This document shows positions 1 through 8,265 of a stretch of 64,000 nt of DNA, piece by piece. The notes under the pieces were generated by a model, which was given only the letters and a program-made list of their open reading frames with translations, made no database searches and had not been told where the DNA came from. Origin of the DNA: Corynebacterium sp. MSK297 (lineage in GTDB: Bacteria > Actinomycetota > Actinomycetes > Mycobacteriales > Mycobacteriaceae); NCBI RefSeq assembly GCF_030232885.1, contig NZ_JASPGD010000010.1:1-64000 (forward strand), in the 5' to 3' direction. Both the position numbers and the translations under genes were made by a program. Position 1 is the stretch's first letter. The number at the start of each line of letters is the position of its first letter.

Positions 1-133
1 CATATCTTTCTGACCTGGTCGGTCGTTATGGTCTCCTATGTTAAGTCATCCGGTCCGAAAAACCCCGCCCACACCAGAACCAGACGGCTCCATGGCGTTT
101 ACGTTCAAGGACGGCACCACCTTCCAGGCCTGA
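1..133 (+). pseudogene. Remnant of an amino-acid (GABA-type) permease 3' end
   Basis: The first bases read HIFLTWSVVMVSYVK, which resembles the last membrane segment and following loop of AAT-family amino-acid permeases (GabP, AnsP, AroP). The frame must then shift once, near base 60-76, to read EPDGSMAFTFKDGTTFQA before a TGA at 131-133. Only this tail is inside the window, so whether the rest exists is unknown. A gabT remnant lies at 2453-2815, and gabT and gabP are neighbours in corynebacteria, which supports a broken gab locus. The match is short and judged by eye. Confidence 0.4.
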
Positions 134-457
134 CCCGGTCGCATTGATCCAGCCTGCTGCCTACGACGCGAAGTACCGTTGAGGGCATGGCTGTTGCCCT
201 CCTGCCTTGACGGCGCCAATTCTCCCAGGTAATCCGCGACACACTACATCGTGCTCGAAACGGGCGGGTTCAGGCAATCCCAAGCTAGAACGAAGTCGCT
301 ATACGTTTAGAGCGATAACGATACTGTACTGCGTTATCGATAATGATGCCGCTTCTAAGCACTATGAAATCATAACAGGTAGGTAATAAATGTTTTCAGG
401 CACATGAACTTGTCGTTCGGTATGGCGAGTGAAACTATCTCTTATAGAGAATAAGTA
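134..457. other. Intergenic stretch with two inverted repeats
   Basis: No coding region is supported here. A 7-bp perfect inverted repeat with a 7-base loop lies at 181-201 (GAGGGCA / TGCCCTC). It has no T-run after it, so it is a weak terminator candidate. A second perfect 8-bp inverted repeat at 313-320 and 332-339 (CGATAACG / CGTTATCG, 11-base spacer) lies upstream of the toxin-like gene and could be an operator. The DNA is AT-richer from about 290 onward, as expected for a promoter region. Confidence 0.45.
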
Positions 458-1272
458 ATGCCCCATCAGCACACTCGAGCAATCATATCTACCATAACGA
501 CCGTATCGGTATTTTTAACAGCACTGCATCTTCCTTACGCTTCGGCGCAATTACGAACCGTTGAGTCACGGGAGAAGACCAGAGTAAACGAACTGTCTAA
601 TAATCGGTGCAAGGACCATCAACAGCCTGGAAAATCTCGGCGGGAATACTTTCCTCAGCCGAGATGGAAGCACTGTCGAATATATGGTTAAGGAAACCGG
701 AATCGACGCACAGGTCACAGCCGAGCTAACTTCGACAGGCACATTGATTGTGTGTGAACGGCATCTCGGAAGGCGAGAAGATTTCTGAGGTCTATGACGT
801 CGATAACTTTGCTGTCACCGGAGAGTCCTCCGACAATTTCACTGCTGCACTAACTGGACGAACGACAGGGCAATCTGTTTTAGTCAACAGCGAGACAGCG
901 ACGACGCAAGCGATTCCCGCAGTAATCGTGCTAGGGATTTTAACTCGAATTGGGCTTCGTGCGGCGATCAACCAATTCGGTAAGGCTCAGGTCGAAAAGG
1001 CGGCAAAATCTTATCTTTTGCGACAAAACGCCAACAAATGGGGACACATCATGGCCCCAAAACATTGCTGGAGCGAGGTCGGGGCTAAATCTAAGGAACA
1101 GATTGCGGATTTGCTAGGGCGTGCCATGGCTGAAGGGCACCACAGTGATCGTGGTTCACAGGCACGGAAGGCTGAATGCTCTTATCAGGGACGAACGATC
1201 ACCGCAACCTATAATAAAAATGGCGGTCAAATCAGCGACAGTTGGGTTAACAAGATTAGAGGAAAGTGCTGA
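458..1272 (+). pseudogene. Frameshifted secreted toxin-like protein (SAR2788-like)
   Basis: Three consecutive frames together give one plausible secreted protein. Frame 2 (from 458) encodes a signal peptide ending around PYASAQ. Frame 3 (about 600-750) encodes TINSLENLGGNTFLSRDG and onward. Frame 1 (about 750-1272) encodes the C-terminal domain with KWGHIMAPKHCW, AEGHHS and DSWVNKIRGKC. The WGHIM-PKH-W start and the G-x-I-x-x-x-W-V end resemble the C-terminal domain of SAR2788-type putative toxins; the family name is from memory. The first shift is near 590-606. The second coincides with a TGTGTGTG run at 749-756. Either the gene is decayed, or these are slippage or assembly errors. The next gene overlaps its stop codon, as toxin-immunity pairs often do. 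Confidence 0.6.
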
Positions 1273-1682
1273 TGAATAGTTCTGATTTCGAGAGCGCAAT
1301 AGACGCGCTCGAACGGGGGGATTTCGATGCAGCCATCCGCACTTTTAACAGGTTCTCGGCTGCGGAATGGGGAGGCGAACTATACGAATGGAAACAGGAA
1401 AATGCGTTACGCGTAAGTGAGTTCATCCAACAAATCGTGCGTGTCCTTCCATTAAACACTGAAGTTGATAAAGTGCAAGCACTAGCGGAGAACTACGTTC
1501 TTGCCTTAGTCGACCTACCCCATTCAATTGACCTAGCAGCAGAAGCTTTAGTTACATTTTGGAATCGGAATCCAAGTGGAGATCATGAAAAGCTAAAGGA
1601 ATATCTTGAATTGTTGTCTCAGCATCCTGACGCTGAACACGTTGTAGAGCTTTCAGCTCAGGCTATAGGAATCCACTCCTAG
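1272..1682 (+). CDS. Putative immunity protein for the upstream toxin
   Basis: A 136-residue acidic, mostly helical protein with no signal peptide or membrane segment, so it is probably cytoplasmic. The ATG at 1272 shares its A with the TGA of the toxin frame (TGATG), which indicates translational coupling. A GTG six bases earlier would add two residues. I recognise no family. The immunity role is inferred from the position directly after a secreted toxin-like C-terminal domain, and from the size and acidity usual for immunity proteins. The frame is intact although the toxin frame is broken, which would fit retention for protection against sibling toxins. Confidence 0.5.
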   Translation: MNSSDFESAIDALERGDFDAAIRTFNRFSAAEWGGELYEWKQENALRVSEFIQQIVRVLPLNTEVDKVQALAENYVLALVDLPHSIDLAAEALVTFWNRNPSGDHEKLKEYLELLSQHPDAEHVVELSAQAIGIHS

Positions 1683-1697
1683 TTTGCAGGTATCCAT

Positions 1698-2420
1698 GTG
1701 AGCCAACGATCTTTACTACTTGGAGTTTGCTTAGCCTTAATTATATTATCAACTATAGTTACTGCGGTTGTGCTGAAATTACCAGTTGAGTCCGACGGGG
1801 TGGCACGTCCCACGGTGGTTTTTGTCGACGACGGTGTGACGGTGTCAACGAAGCCAAAGTTGATCGTTCTGAATGATGCCGGCAAGTCCGGGGAGCATAT
1901 TAATGATCTTTATGTTAGCTTTTACGGCGCCAAGAGCACACCTTCTCGAGATATCGTAATTGACGTGGTCGCGGAGAATGGCATCGCCCAACCCGCCGAG
2001 ATCGCCCGAGCAGTCCATGTTGCAATCGATGAAGAGGCGGATATTGTAAATATAAGTCTTTCGATAGAAAAGTCGACTGACGAGCTCGAGGAGGCTATTG
2101 CTGCCGCCTCCCGGAAGGGTATCGTGGTGGTTGCAGCTACGCAGAGTGGGCTTGAAAAGGTGGATTCTTATCCAGTCGCATTCGATAGCGTTATCGGCGT
2201 TTATCCGCGTCCTTCAGTAAAAGACGAATATTGGTTTGGCAATCCTGTCGGGGCTGACTTTGGTATGGTAGTTCCTCCAGAAGGTGGTTCGTCACTTGCT
2301 GCGGTCTTAGCAACTGCCAAGATTGTGGAGTGCGTAGGAGATCCTAAGCAGGGTAAAATGTCTGTGCTTTCGTTGCTTTATAAATGCTCCGATGGCCCGG
2401 AGATTGTCAAGTTATCTTGA
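1698..2420 (+). CDS. Membrane-anchored subtilase-like (S8) protein, degenerate
   Basis: A 240-residue protein with an N-terminal membrane segment (residues 5-27), then a soluble domain with the feel of a small subtilisin fold. VVFVDDGV (41-47) sits where the catalytic Asp strand should be. GEH (65-67) could supply His. ADIVNISLS (114-122), GIVVVAATQSG (141-151) and GGSSLAAVLATA (196-207) match the usual order of subtilase motifs ending in the GTS-Ser helix. The His motif is not HGT, the oxyanion Asn position in AATQSG is Gln, and GTS is GSS, so activity is doubtful. The GTG at 1698 is the only sensible start; the overlapping ATG at 1696 hits a stop at once. It lies 15 bp after the immunity gene and is probably co-transcribed. 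Confidence 0.5.
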   Translation: MSQRSLLLGVCLALIILSTIVTAVVLKLPVESDGVARPTVVFVDDGVTVSTKPKLIVLNDAGKSGEHINDLYVSFYGAKSTPSRDIVIDVVAENGIAQPAEIARAVHVAIDEEADIVNISLSIEKSTDELEEAIAAASRKGIVVVAATQSGLEKVDSYPVAFDSVIGVYPRPSVKDEYWFGNPVGADFGMVVPPEGGSSLAAVLATAKIVECVGDPKQGKMSVLSLLYKCSDGPEIVKLS

Positions 2421-2452
2421 CGCCTTTAAACATGTCTTCTCTTGTTTATTCT

Positions 2453-2815
2453 TCAGGTCTCTTCGTGTTCGCTGGCGAACCAAGTGCCGGTACGCATGAT
2501 CCCGGCTTGAGTTTCATCGGCGATAAACACCACGTCCTTGGTGCGGCACCAGTCGACGATGCGCGGCAAGAATCCTTCGGCAGGCACGATGAAACCACCC
2601 TCGCCTTGGATTGGTTCGATGACCACGCACGCCAGGTTGTCGGCGCCGACTTTTTCTAGTTCTGCGATTGTGCGCTCGGCGGCCTTGTCGCCGGCTAAGC
2701 CATCCCGCAGCGGATACGACATTGGTGCGCGGTAGATATCACCCGTGAACGGGCGAAACCCGGCCTTGTATGGGTTTTCCTTCGCGATGATGGCCATGGG
2801 CAAGTTGGTGTGATC
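2453..2815 (-). pseudogene. gabT: gabT fragment (4-aminobutyrate aminotransferase)
   Basis: About 120 residues from the middle of a class III aminotransferase: KENPYKAGFRPFTGDIYRAP, then VVIEPIQGEGGFIVP and VFIADETQAGIMRTG. These are the standard blocks before the PLP lysine. The family is about 420-450 residues long. Both ends, including the PLP-lysine region, are missing. Homology appears to extend slightly upstream to HTNLPMAIIA near 2815 and stops abruptly at about 2453. It is an inert remnant on the opposite strand to the toxin cluster. Confidence 0.85.
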
Positions 2816-3745
2816 GCTGGTTATATTGTGAAGTAACGCTTATTGCCCCGCTAGTGACCTTTGCTCCCTGCAGCTTGTTAAAGCAGAACCCGAAAACCGG
2901 CACCACCTGCGAGGAATACGACGTGCTACCTAGAGGGCATTGTGGCTACGATCGGCGGAACCGCCTGGACGTGGAGAAGCACCGGGCGGCAAAACCGTAG
3001 CATCCACCAGGTTCGATCGTGGGCGATTCTTCATTTTCTAATGCACTATCTTGCGCCGTTTTTTGAGGCGCGAAGAGTGAAATTATATTTGTCAAGGCTT
3101 TGGATAACAATCCTTGGTACACAAAAACCTATGGCGAACTACCCCGGTAGGGACAAACGTCACTATTGAACTATTAGAAGGTCCGGAAACTGTGAGTAAC
3201 TAAAACTACGGGTAAACCACGCTACTGATTGAGTTCTAGTCCTCAAGCGGTTCCCCAAGCCGGGGAGTTGAACAACGCTGGGGACTTCGCTGTGTGGAAC
3301 GTGGAAGAAATCGGTCTAGGGATGATCCACCTGGTGAGTGCCGGTAACGGTCTGAACCTCTAGTCTGGCGGATGCATCCTCGTCTGGTTTACCACCCTGT
3401 GGAGCCTGGGGTTTCGCGAGCGAACCAACGCCTGTCTGCGCCGCCGGGGACAAGCCAAGCAGGTGTCGATCATCCACCTTGTTGCGGCGGGGATAGTCGA
3501 TGAGAACGTTTGTGACTCCCCGGCGAAAAATCTGACACCCAGCAGAGTTGATCAATGCTGTGTCGGCACAGATCCACGAGAAAGGAAAGAACTCAAGCTC
3601 CCAATGATTCACCGCTATGCTATGCCAACAAGCCGCGAAAGTATCTGACTCCGAATTTTCTAGAGTGAAGAGGGAATAAGTATTGCATCTTCCCCCGCAC
3701 GGTTTTAGTCTGATCTTACACGACCCTTCCTAAGTTTAAGATAGG
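2816..3745. other. 930 bp without a recognisable intact gene
   Basis: Short open frames here show no convincing family signature. Around 3266-3300 the plus strand reads NNAGDFAVWNVEEIGLG, which resembles the start of a cell-wall-anchored choice-of-anchor domain, but it stops at 3363 and has no start or anchor. An imperfect GCGCC/GGCGC hairpin with a T-rich loop lies near 3050-3085. The stretch looks like decayed mobile or surface-protein DNA between the gabT remnant and the DUF6973 gene. The last 100 bp should hold the promoter of the gene at 3746. Confidence 0.4.
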
Positions 3746-4393
3746 ATGTCAATGTTTTCCAGTCGAACAACAAATTCATTAATCGCTGCTGCGGTCGTAG
3801 CGCTAGCGACAGCAAACGCACTCACAGCAATCGCGTCACCAAGCACCACTCAGATAAGCACAGACGCCTACGCTCGAGCCATTGAAAGAACAATGGAACT
3901 TCGTCAAGAAGAAAACGTGCCAGACAAAGTGAATACCCCGCGCCACATTGTCGATCAAGTCGTTGCTGCAGAACTAAAACGTCCAGTCACACGAGACTCC
4001 GGAGATCAGTATGGTGTCAATCCGGGGAAAAATGAACTCACAGTATGTGTAACCAACCCTTATGACTGTGCACGAGCAAAATCGGCGATTCAGGACGCTG
4101 AACGAATCTCCAGCGAACGCTTCCCCGGCCCAAGTGGTGACAACATCCAAGACGCAGATCGTCACTGCATATGGCAAGCACTAACCACAATCCGAGCCAA
4201 CGTGGATTTCGCACGGAAGATTGGTGACGCACATGAGGATGACCACCCGGGAACACCTGAATCTAGAGAAATGGACCAAGCCAACAACCAAACTGGCCGA
4301 GACATCGGTCTACGCCACGAAGAAGACGAAGAAGGCGCAATCGACGAATGCCACGCGAAGGCTGAAGACGGACAGCTAATGGTGATCGCATAA
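3746..4393 (+). CDS. Secreted DUF6973-like protein
   Basis: A 215-residue protein with a signal peptide (hydrophobic core at residues 11-30, ending ALTAIA-S). The C-terminal half carries a well-marked domain: NPYDCARAKSAIQDAERIS, DADRH (136-140), then CIWQALTT, DAHE (161-164) and MDQANNQTG (176-184). The D-A-x-R-H, D-A-H-E and M-D-x-x-N-N blocks are those I associate with DUF6973, found in exported proteins of Gram-positives; the domain number is from memory. Clustered His, Asp and Glu suggest a metal- or acid-base-dependent enzyme, but no activity is known to me. A small membrane protein follows 10 bp downstream. ATG 3752 is an alternative start. Confidence 0.65.
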   Translation: MSMFSSRTTNSLIAAAVVALATANALTAIASPSTTQISTDAYARAIERTMELRQEENVPDKVNTPRHIVDQVVAAELKRPVTRDSGDQYGVNPGKNELTVCVTNPYDCARAKSAIQDAERISSERFPGPSGDNIQDADRHCIWQALTTIRANVDFARKIGDAHEDDHPGTPESREMDQANNQTGRDIGLRHEEDEEGAIDECHAKAEDGQLMVIA

Positions 4394-4403
4394 AGGAAAG
4401 AGT

Positions 4404-4718
4404 ATGAACGTGCAGATAAAAAGAAGTATCCAAGCCTTTTTAAGCTTTCTCTTTGGGGCCGTCACTCTCTACTTTGGGGGACTATTCACACTCACTGTCC
4501 TCGACACATCAACTGCGGCCGGGTTGATAGCTCCCATCATCCTTGGCCCTATCATGGTCATGGTAATCCTCTGGAAAACAGCAACCACCCGAACCCGCAC
4601 AGCGAGAACTACCGGATACATCATCGCCGCAGCTTTTACCACAGGATTCTTACTCGCAGCTATACTTTGGCTGTTCTTGGTGGGAGCTGCAGTAAGGCCC
4701 ATCGCCAATATGGGTTAA
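4404..4718 (+). CDS. Small membrane protein, partner of the DUF6973 protein
   Basis: A 104-residue protein with three predicted membrane helices (about 10-33, 40-57 and 70-95) and a basic TATTRTRTARTTG loop before the last one. It has a good ribosome site (AAAGGAAAG) just ahead of ATG 4404 and lies 10 bp after the secreted DUF6973 gene, so the two are probably one transcript. No family is recognised. A membrane immunity protein or an export helper for the upstream protein would both fit the arrangement. Confidence 0.6.
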   Translation: MNVQIKRSIQAFLSFLFGAVTLYFGGLFTLTVLDTSTAAGLIAPIILGPIMVMVILWKTATTRTRTARTTGYIIAAAFTTGFLLAAILWLFLVGAAVRPIANMG

Positions 4719-4963
4719 CCACCATCCGTGGTGACGGCGGTTTTGGATCGACCGGAAGCAAGTAAATCGCTATCCGCTATGCTCATATGGCTGGGAACTT
4801 GGCTAGATGAGATGGGCATGGGACTAGCGGATGGTGTTCTCTCGACCGGGCAAACTTTAGTAGCAAACCAATCCCGCCGCGCCACCGCCAAATCCTGCCA
4901 CGCTAAATCTAGACTGGTGCAGACGATTCACCGCATGATCAGCATAGAAATGACGAGGGCACC

Positions 4964-6526
4964 GTGGCGAAGAATTCTGAGCGCGCAGAGCTGCATAAAA
5001 CTATTTGGCGCATCGCAAATGATTTGCGGGGCAGTGTCGACGGCTGGGATTTCAAGTCTTATGTTCTCGGGATGCTTTTCTACCGCTTCATCTCGGAAAA
5101 TTTGCGTGATCACATTAACCGCGAGGAACGCGCCGCGGGTGATGAGAGCTTTGACTATGCCCAGCTGTCGGACGAGGAAGCGGAGTTCGGCCGCGAGATA
5201 ACCGTCAAAGAGCGCGGCTTTTTCATCCTTCCTTCGCAGCTGTTCCATAATGTGCGCGACCGGGCGCAGAACGACGAGAACCTCAACGAAACCCTGGAGA
5301 AGGTGTTCAAGGGGATTGAGGGTTCTGCGATCGGCACCGACAGTGAGGAAGACATCAAGGGTCTGTTCGACGACGTCGACGTCAATAGCGCCAAGCTTGG
5401 CGGCACGGTGGCTAAGCGGAATGAGAAATTAGCAAAGTTGCTCTATGCTATCGGTGATTTGCCGCTCAACCAGGGCTTTACCGAGAACACCATCGATCTT
5501 TTCGGTGACGCCTATGAATATCTCATGCAGATGTATGCTTCCCAGGCAGGTAAATCGGGCGGCGAGTACTACACCCCGCAGGAGGTCTCGGAGATGCTGG
5601 CCCGCATCACTGTGCAAGGCAAGCAACGTGTGAGCCGGGTGTATGACCCAGCAGTCGGCTCTGGCTCATTGCTGTTGAAGTTCCGCAAGGTGTTGGGCGA
5701 AGGCGGTGTGACCGATGGTTACTATGGTCAAGAAATTAACTTGACGACGTTCAACCTTGCCCGCATCAACATGTTTTTGCATGGCGTTAGCTATGACAAA
5801 TTCCACCTCGCGCTCGGCGATACCTTGGTGGAACCGCAGCACTGGAGCGACGAGCCTTTCGAAGCGATTGTTTCCAACCCGCCTTATTCCATTAAATGGG
5901 AAGGCGATAATAATCCGGTTCTGATTAATGATCCGCGTTATTCTCCGGCCGGTGTACTGGCGCCGAAGTCGAAGGCTGATCTCGCCTTCACCATGCATAT
6001 TCTTAGCTGGCTTGCAGAAAACGGTACGGCAGCCATCGTCGAATTCCCCGGCGTGCTGTACCGCGGGGGAGCGGAACAGAAGATCCGGAAGTACCTTGTA
6101 GACAACAACTACGTTGATACTGTGATTCAGTTGCCGCCGGATTTATTCTTCGGGACGACGATTGGCACATGCATCATTGTGCTGAAGAAATCGAAGACCA
6201 CGAACGATGTTCTTTTCATTGATGCCTCTAAGCAGTTTGAGCGCGTCGGCAACAAGAATAAGCTCACCGAGCGAAGCCAAAGTACGATTCTGGAAACGAT
6301 CGCCAACCGTGAAGAATCTGAGCACTATGCCTACCGCGTAGACAACGATAAGCTCGCAGAAAACGACTACAACCTTTCGGTTTCGTCCTACGTTGAGCCT
6401 GAAGATACTCGCGAGATCATTGATATCAAAGAGCTCAATGCAGAGATTGAAAGTATTGTTATGCGCCAATCGCAGCTTCGCGACGCCATCGACGAGATCG
6501 TTAAGGACTTGGAGGCTGACCAGTGA
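4964..6526 (+). CDS. hsdM: Type I restriction-modification methyltransferase subunit
   Basis: A 520-residue HsdM, the usual length. It has an N-terminal helical HsdM domain (GWDFKSYVLGMLFYRFISENL), the SAM-binding motif DPAVGSGSLL (about residues 229-238) and the N6-adenine catalytic motif NPPY (about 305-308). It methylates adenine in the target chosen by HsdS and is needed for both protection and restriction. Start GTG 4964 follows GAGGG by four bases; no better start is in frame. Its stop overlaps the GTG of hsdS (GTGA), so the two are translationally coupled. hsdR lies 5.2 kb downstream, after inserted cargo genes. Confidence 0.95.
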   Translation: MAKNSERAELHKTIWRIANDLRGSVDGWDFKSYVLGMLFYRFISENLRDHINREERAAGDESFDYAQLSDEEAEFGREITVKERGFFILPSQLFHNVRDRAQNDENLNETLEKVFKGIEGSAIGTDSEEDIKGLFDDVDVNSAKLGGTVAKRNEKLAKLLYAIGDLPLNQGFTENTIDLFGDAYEYLMQMYASQAGKSGGEYYTPQEVSEMLARITVQGKQRVSRVYDPAVGSGSLLLKFRKVLGEGGVTDGYYGQEINLTTFNLARINMFLHGVSYDKFHLALGDTLVEPQHWSDEPFEAIVSNPPYSIKWEGDNNPVLINDPRYSPAGVLAPKSKADLAFTMHILSWLAENGTAAIVEFPGVLYRGGAEQKIRKYLVDNNYVDTVIQLPPDLFFGTTIGTCIIVLKKSKTTNDVLFIDASKQFERVGNKNKLTERSQSTILETIANREESEHYAYRVDNDKLAENDYNLSVSSYVEPEDTREIIDIKELNAEIESIVMRQSQLRDAIDEIVKDLEADQ

Positions 6527-7674
6527 GCCGAGTAGATGAACTGATTAAAAAGCTCTGCCCGGATGGTGTGGTTTTTGAAGAAATCGGTGCCGTCGTTGAG
6601 ATTAAAAACGGCAAAGACTGGAAAACTGAGCGCCCCGGAAAGATTCCCGTTTTTGGAAGCGGTGGCCAAATGGACGTTTATGTTCAAGAAGCTTCCTGTG
6701 TAGGACCAAGTGTTTTACTCCCGCGTAAGGGTTCATTGGCAGTGCAGTTTGTTGACGCCCCATTCTGGAATGTAGATACGGTCTTTTATACAAAATGTAA
6801 TCCTGAACAACTCGATATCAAGTATTTCTATTATGTAATGGAACGAGTTGACCTCTCCAGAATTTCGACAAGTTCAACGAGACCAAGTATTACTCAAACA
6901 GCGCTAAAGAAGCTTGTTATCCCAGTTCCACCTCTAGAAATTCAGCTGGAAATCGCTAGAATATTAGATAAGTTTACTCAGCTGGAGGCGGAGCTGGAGG
7001 CGGAGCTGGAGGCTCGGCGGAAGCAGTCTGCATACTTTCGTGATCAATTTTTCGATCATGATTCTCCGTTTTATAAAGCCTCTGTTCTTGGCAAAGTTGG
7101 TGAGTTCCGTCGCGGGAGCTCTTTTCAAAAGAAACATATCGTGAAAGCTGGTATACCCTGCATACATTACGGCGAAATTTACACCCACTACGGTATCAGT
7201 GCGAAGGAAACAAAATCATACCTTGCATCCGAATTCGCCGAGAATAAACGGCTAATGGAGCCAGGAGAAGTATTCATTGCGACAACCTCAGAAAATGATG
7301 AGGATCTTGGAAAAGCTGTCGCATGGATTGGCGCGGAACCGGTAGTTCCCAGCAATGATGGTTTCGTATATAGCCCTGTCCGTGAACAATTAGATCCACA
7401 GTATGTTTCATATTTTCTAAGCTCTGGGAACTTCCAAAATCAGAAGCGCAAGCATGTAACAGGGGCTAAAGTGCGACGGCTGTCGAAACGTGCACTAGAA
7501 TCCATCGAAATTCCGCTCCCACCGCTTGAAGAACAGCGACGAATCGTTGCGATCCTCGACAAATTTGACGCCTTGGTCAATGACATCAGTACCGGTTTGC
7601 CGGCAGAAATTGCAGCACGCCGGAAACAATACGAGTATTACCGGGATAAACTACTGAGCTTTGAGCCGGTCTAA
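6523..7674 (+). CDS. hsdS: Type I restriction-modification specificity subunit
   Basis: A 383-residue HsdS with two target-recognition domains (about residues 1-140 and 185-330). Each ends in a conserved dimerisation helix: LEIQLEIARILDKF with a long ELEA-rich helix in the middle, and LEEQRRIVAILDKF with LPAEIAARRKQYEYYRDKL at the C-terminus. It sets the bipartite DNA target of the M and R subunits. A threefold 12-bp repeat in the central helix sets the spacing of the two half-sites. The 3' end overlaps the convergent rloB stop by 4 bp. A diverged copy of its last ~40 codons occurs again at 9817. Confidence 0.93.
   Translation: MSRVDELIKKLCPDGVVFEEIGAVVEIKNGKDWKTERPGKIPVFGSGGQMDVYVQEASCVGPSVLLPRKGSLAVQFVDAPFWNVDTVFYTKCNPEQLDIKYFYYVMERVDLSRISTSSTRPSITQTALKKLVIPVPPLEIQLEIARILDKFTQLEAELEAELEARRKQSAYFRDQFFDHDSPFYKASVLGKVGEFRRGSSFQKKHIVKAGIPCIHYGEIYTHYGISAKETKSYLASEFAENKRLMEPGEVFIATTSENDEDLGKAVAWIGAEPVVPSNDGFVYSPVREQLDPQYVSYFLSSGNFQNQKRKHVTGAKVRRLSKRALESIEIPLPPLEEQRRIVAILDKFDALVNDISTGLPAEIAARRKQYEYYRDKLLSFEPV
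6979..7014 (+). repeat. 12-bp tandem repeat in the central helix of hsdS
   Basis: Three in-frame copies of a 12-bp unit, (C/G)AGCTGGAGGC(G/T), encode QLEA-ELEA-ELEA between the two recognition domains. In EcoR124-type systems, gain or loss of such a four-residue repeat changes the gap between the two DNA half-sites and so the specificity. The near-identical units here could recombine or slip in the same way. Confidence 0.85.
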
Positions 7675-8261
7675 CCCACATGGCCGCGAAGCAGATCGAT
7701 GAGCCAAGGAATACCGCTCGAAGGGTTGTCTCCGACAACCCCGTTTCCCGCGTAATGCTTGCTGTTCTTGGCTCGGGCATGGGCTTGCTCGAAATTCTCA
7801 AAGGGAAAGCTTCGGTGCAATTCCTTATCGTTTTTTGGAGAGACCAAATTGTGCTCACGCATCTTTTGGCGCAAAACCCGTGCCGTAATAGCTGCGTTTT
7901 GATCTTGCGCGTGGAGCAATAGCCACAGCTCAAATTGAGGATTGGTGACCACCGCAGCCGTATTCTTGTACTTGGAAACTTCGCGAAGTACTTCGGGAAG
8001 CGTTGGGTGGTCGTCGTGATCTAATACCAAGCAAACAAAATCGAAGTCACCACTATCCATCCTATTGCGACATTCATCCCACACTCTGCGGGGCTCCCCA
8101 CCGGCAGCTACCACCTTGAGGCTGGGGGAAGTAGACCTTGGCAGCCTTGAATGTATTTGCTTGAAATACTCCTCTTCTGATTTCCCCGGGCTTCCCTCAA
8201 CAACTACTAAAATTGTCTTCCGCTGTTGACGCGGTTTCCTCTTGTAGTTTCGTCGTGGCAT
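7671..8261 (-). CDS. rloB: RloB-like TOPRIM-type protein
   Basis: A 196-residue protein matching the RloB family. It begins ILVVVEGSPGKSEEEYF with the TOPRIM-type Glu (E22), followed by the acidic strand LVLDHDDHP (D81, D83) and the family hallmark NPQFELWLLLH (107-117). TOPRIM folds catalyse metal-dependent strand breakage or nucleotidyl transfer; in ATPase partnerships they are usually the nuclease effector. It starts 4 bp after the rloA stop, so the pair forms one minus-strand operon. rlo genes were first noticed as restriction-linked ORFs within hsd loci of Campylobacter, which is this setting. The nuclease role is inferred. Confidence 0.85.
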   Translation of the reverse strand: MPRRNYKRKPRQQRKTILVVVEGSPGKSEEEYFKQIHSRLPRSTSPSLKVVAAGGEPRRVWDECRNRMDSGDFDFVCLVLDHDDHPTLPEVLREVSKYKNTAAVVTNPQFELWLLLHAQDQNAAITARVLRQKMREHNLVSPKNDKELHRSFPFENFEQAHARAKNSKHYAGNGVVGDNPSSGIPWLIDLLRGHVG

Positions 8262-8265
8262 AGAT

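Noticed and set aside
4719..4963. A 157-codon open frame starting at 4728
   Set aside because: It runs into the hsdM gene in another frame, and its sequence has no domain; the 245 bp before hsdM are treated as a promoter region with only an imperfect inverted repeat around 4770-4845.
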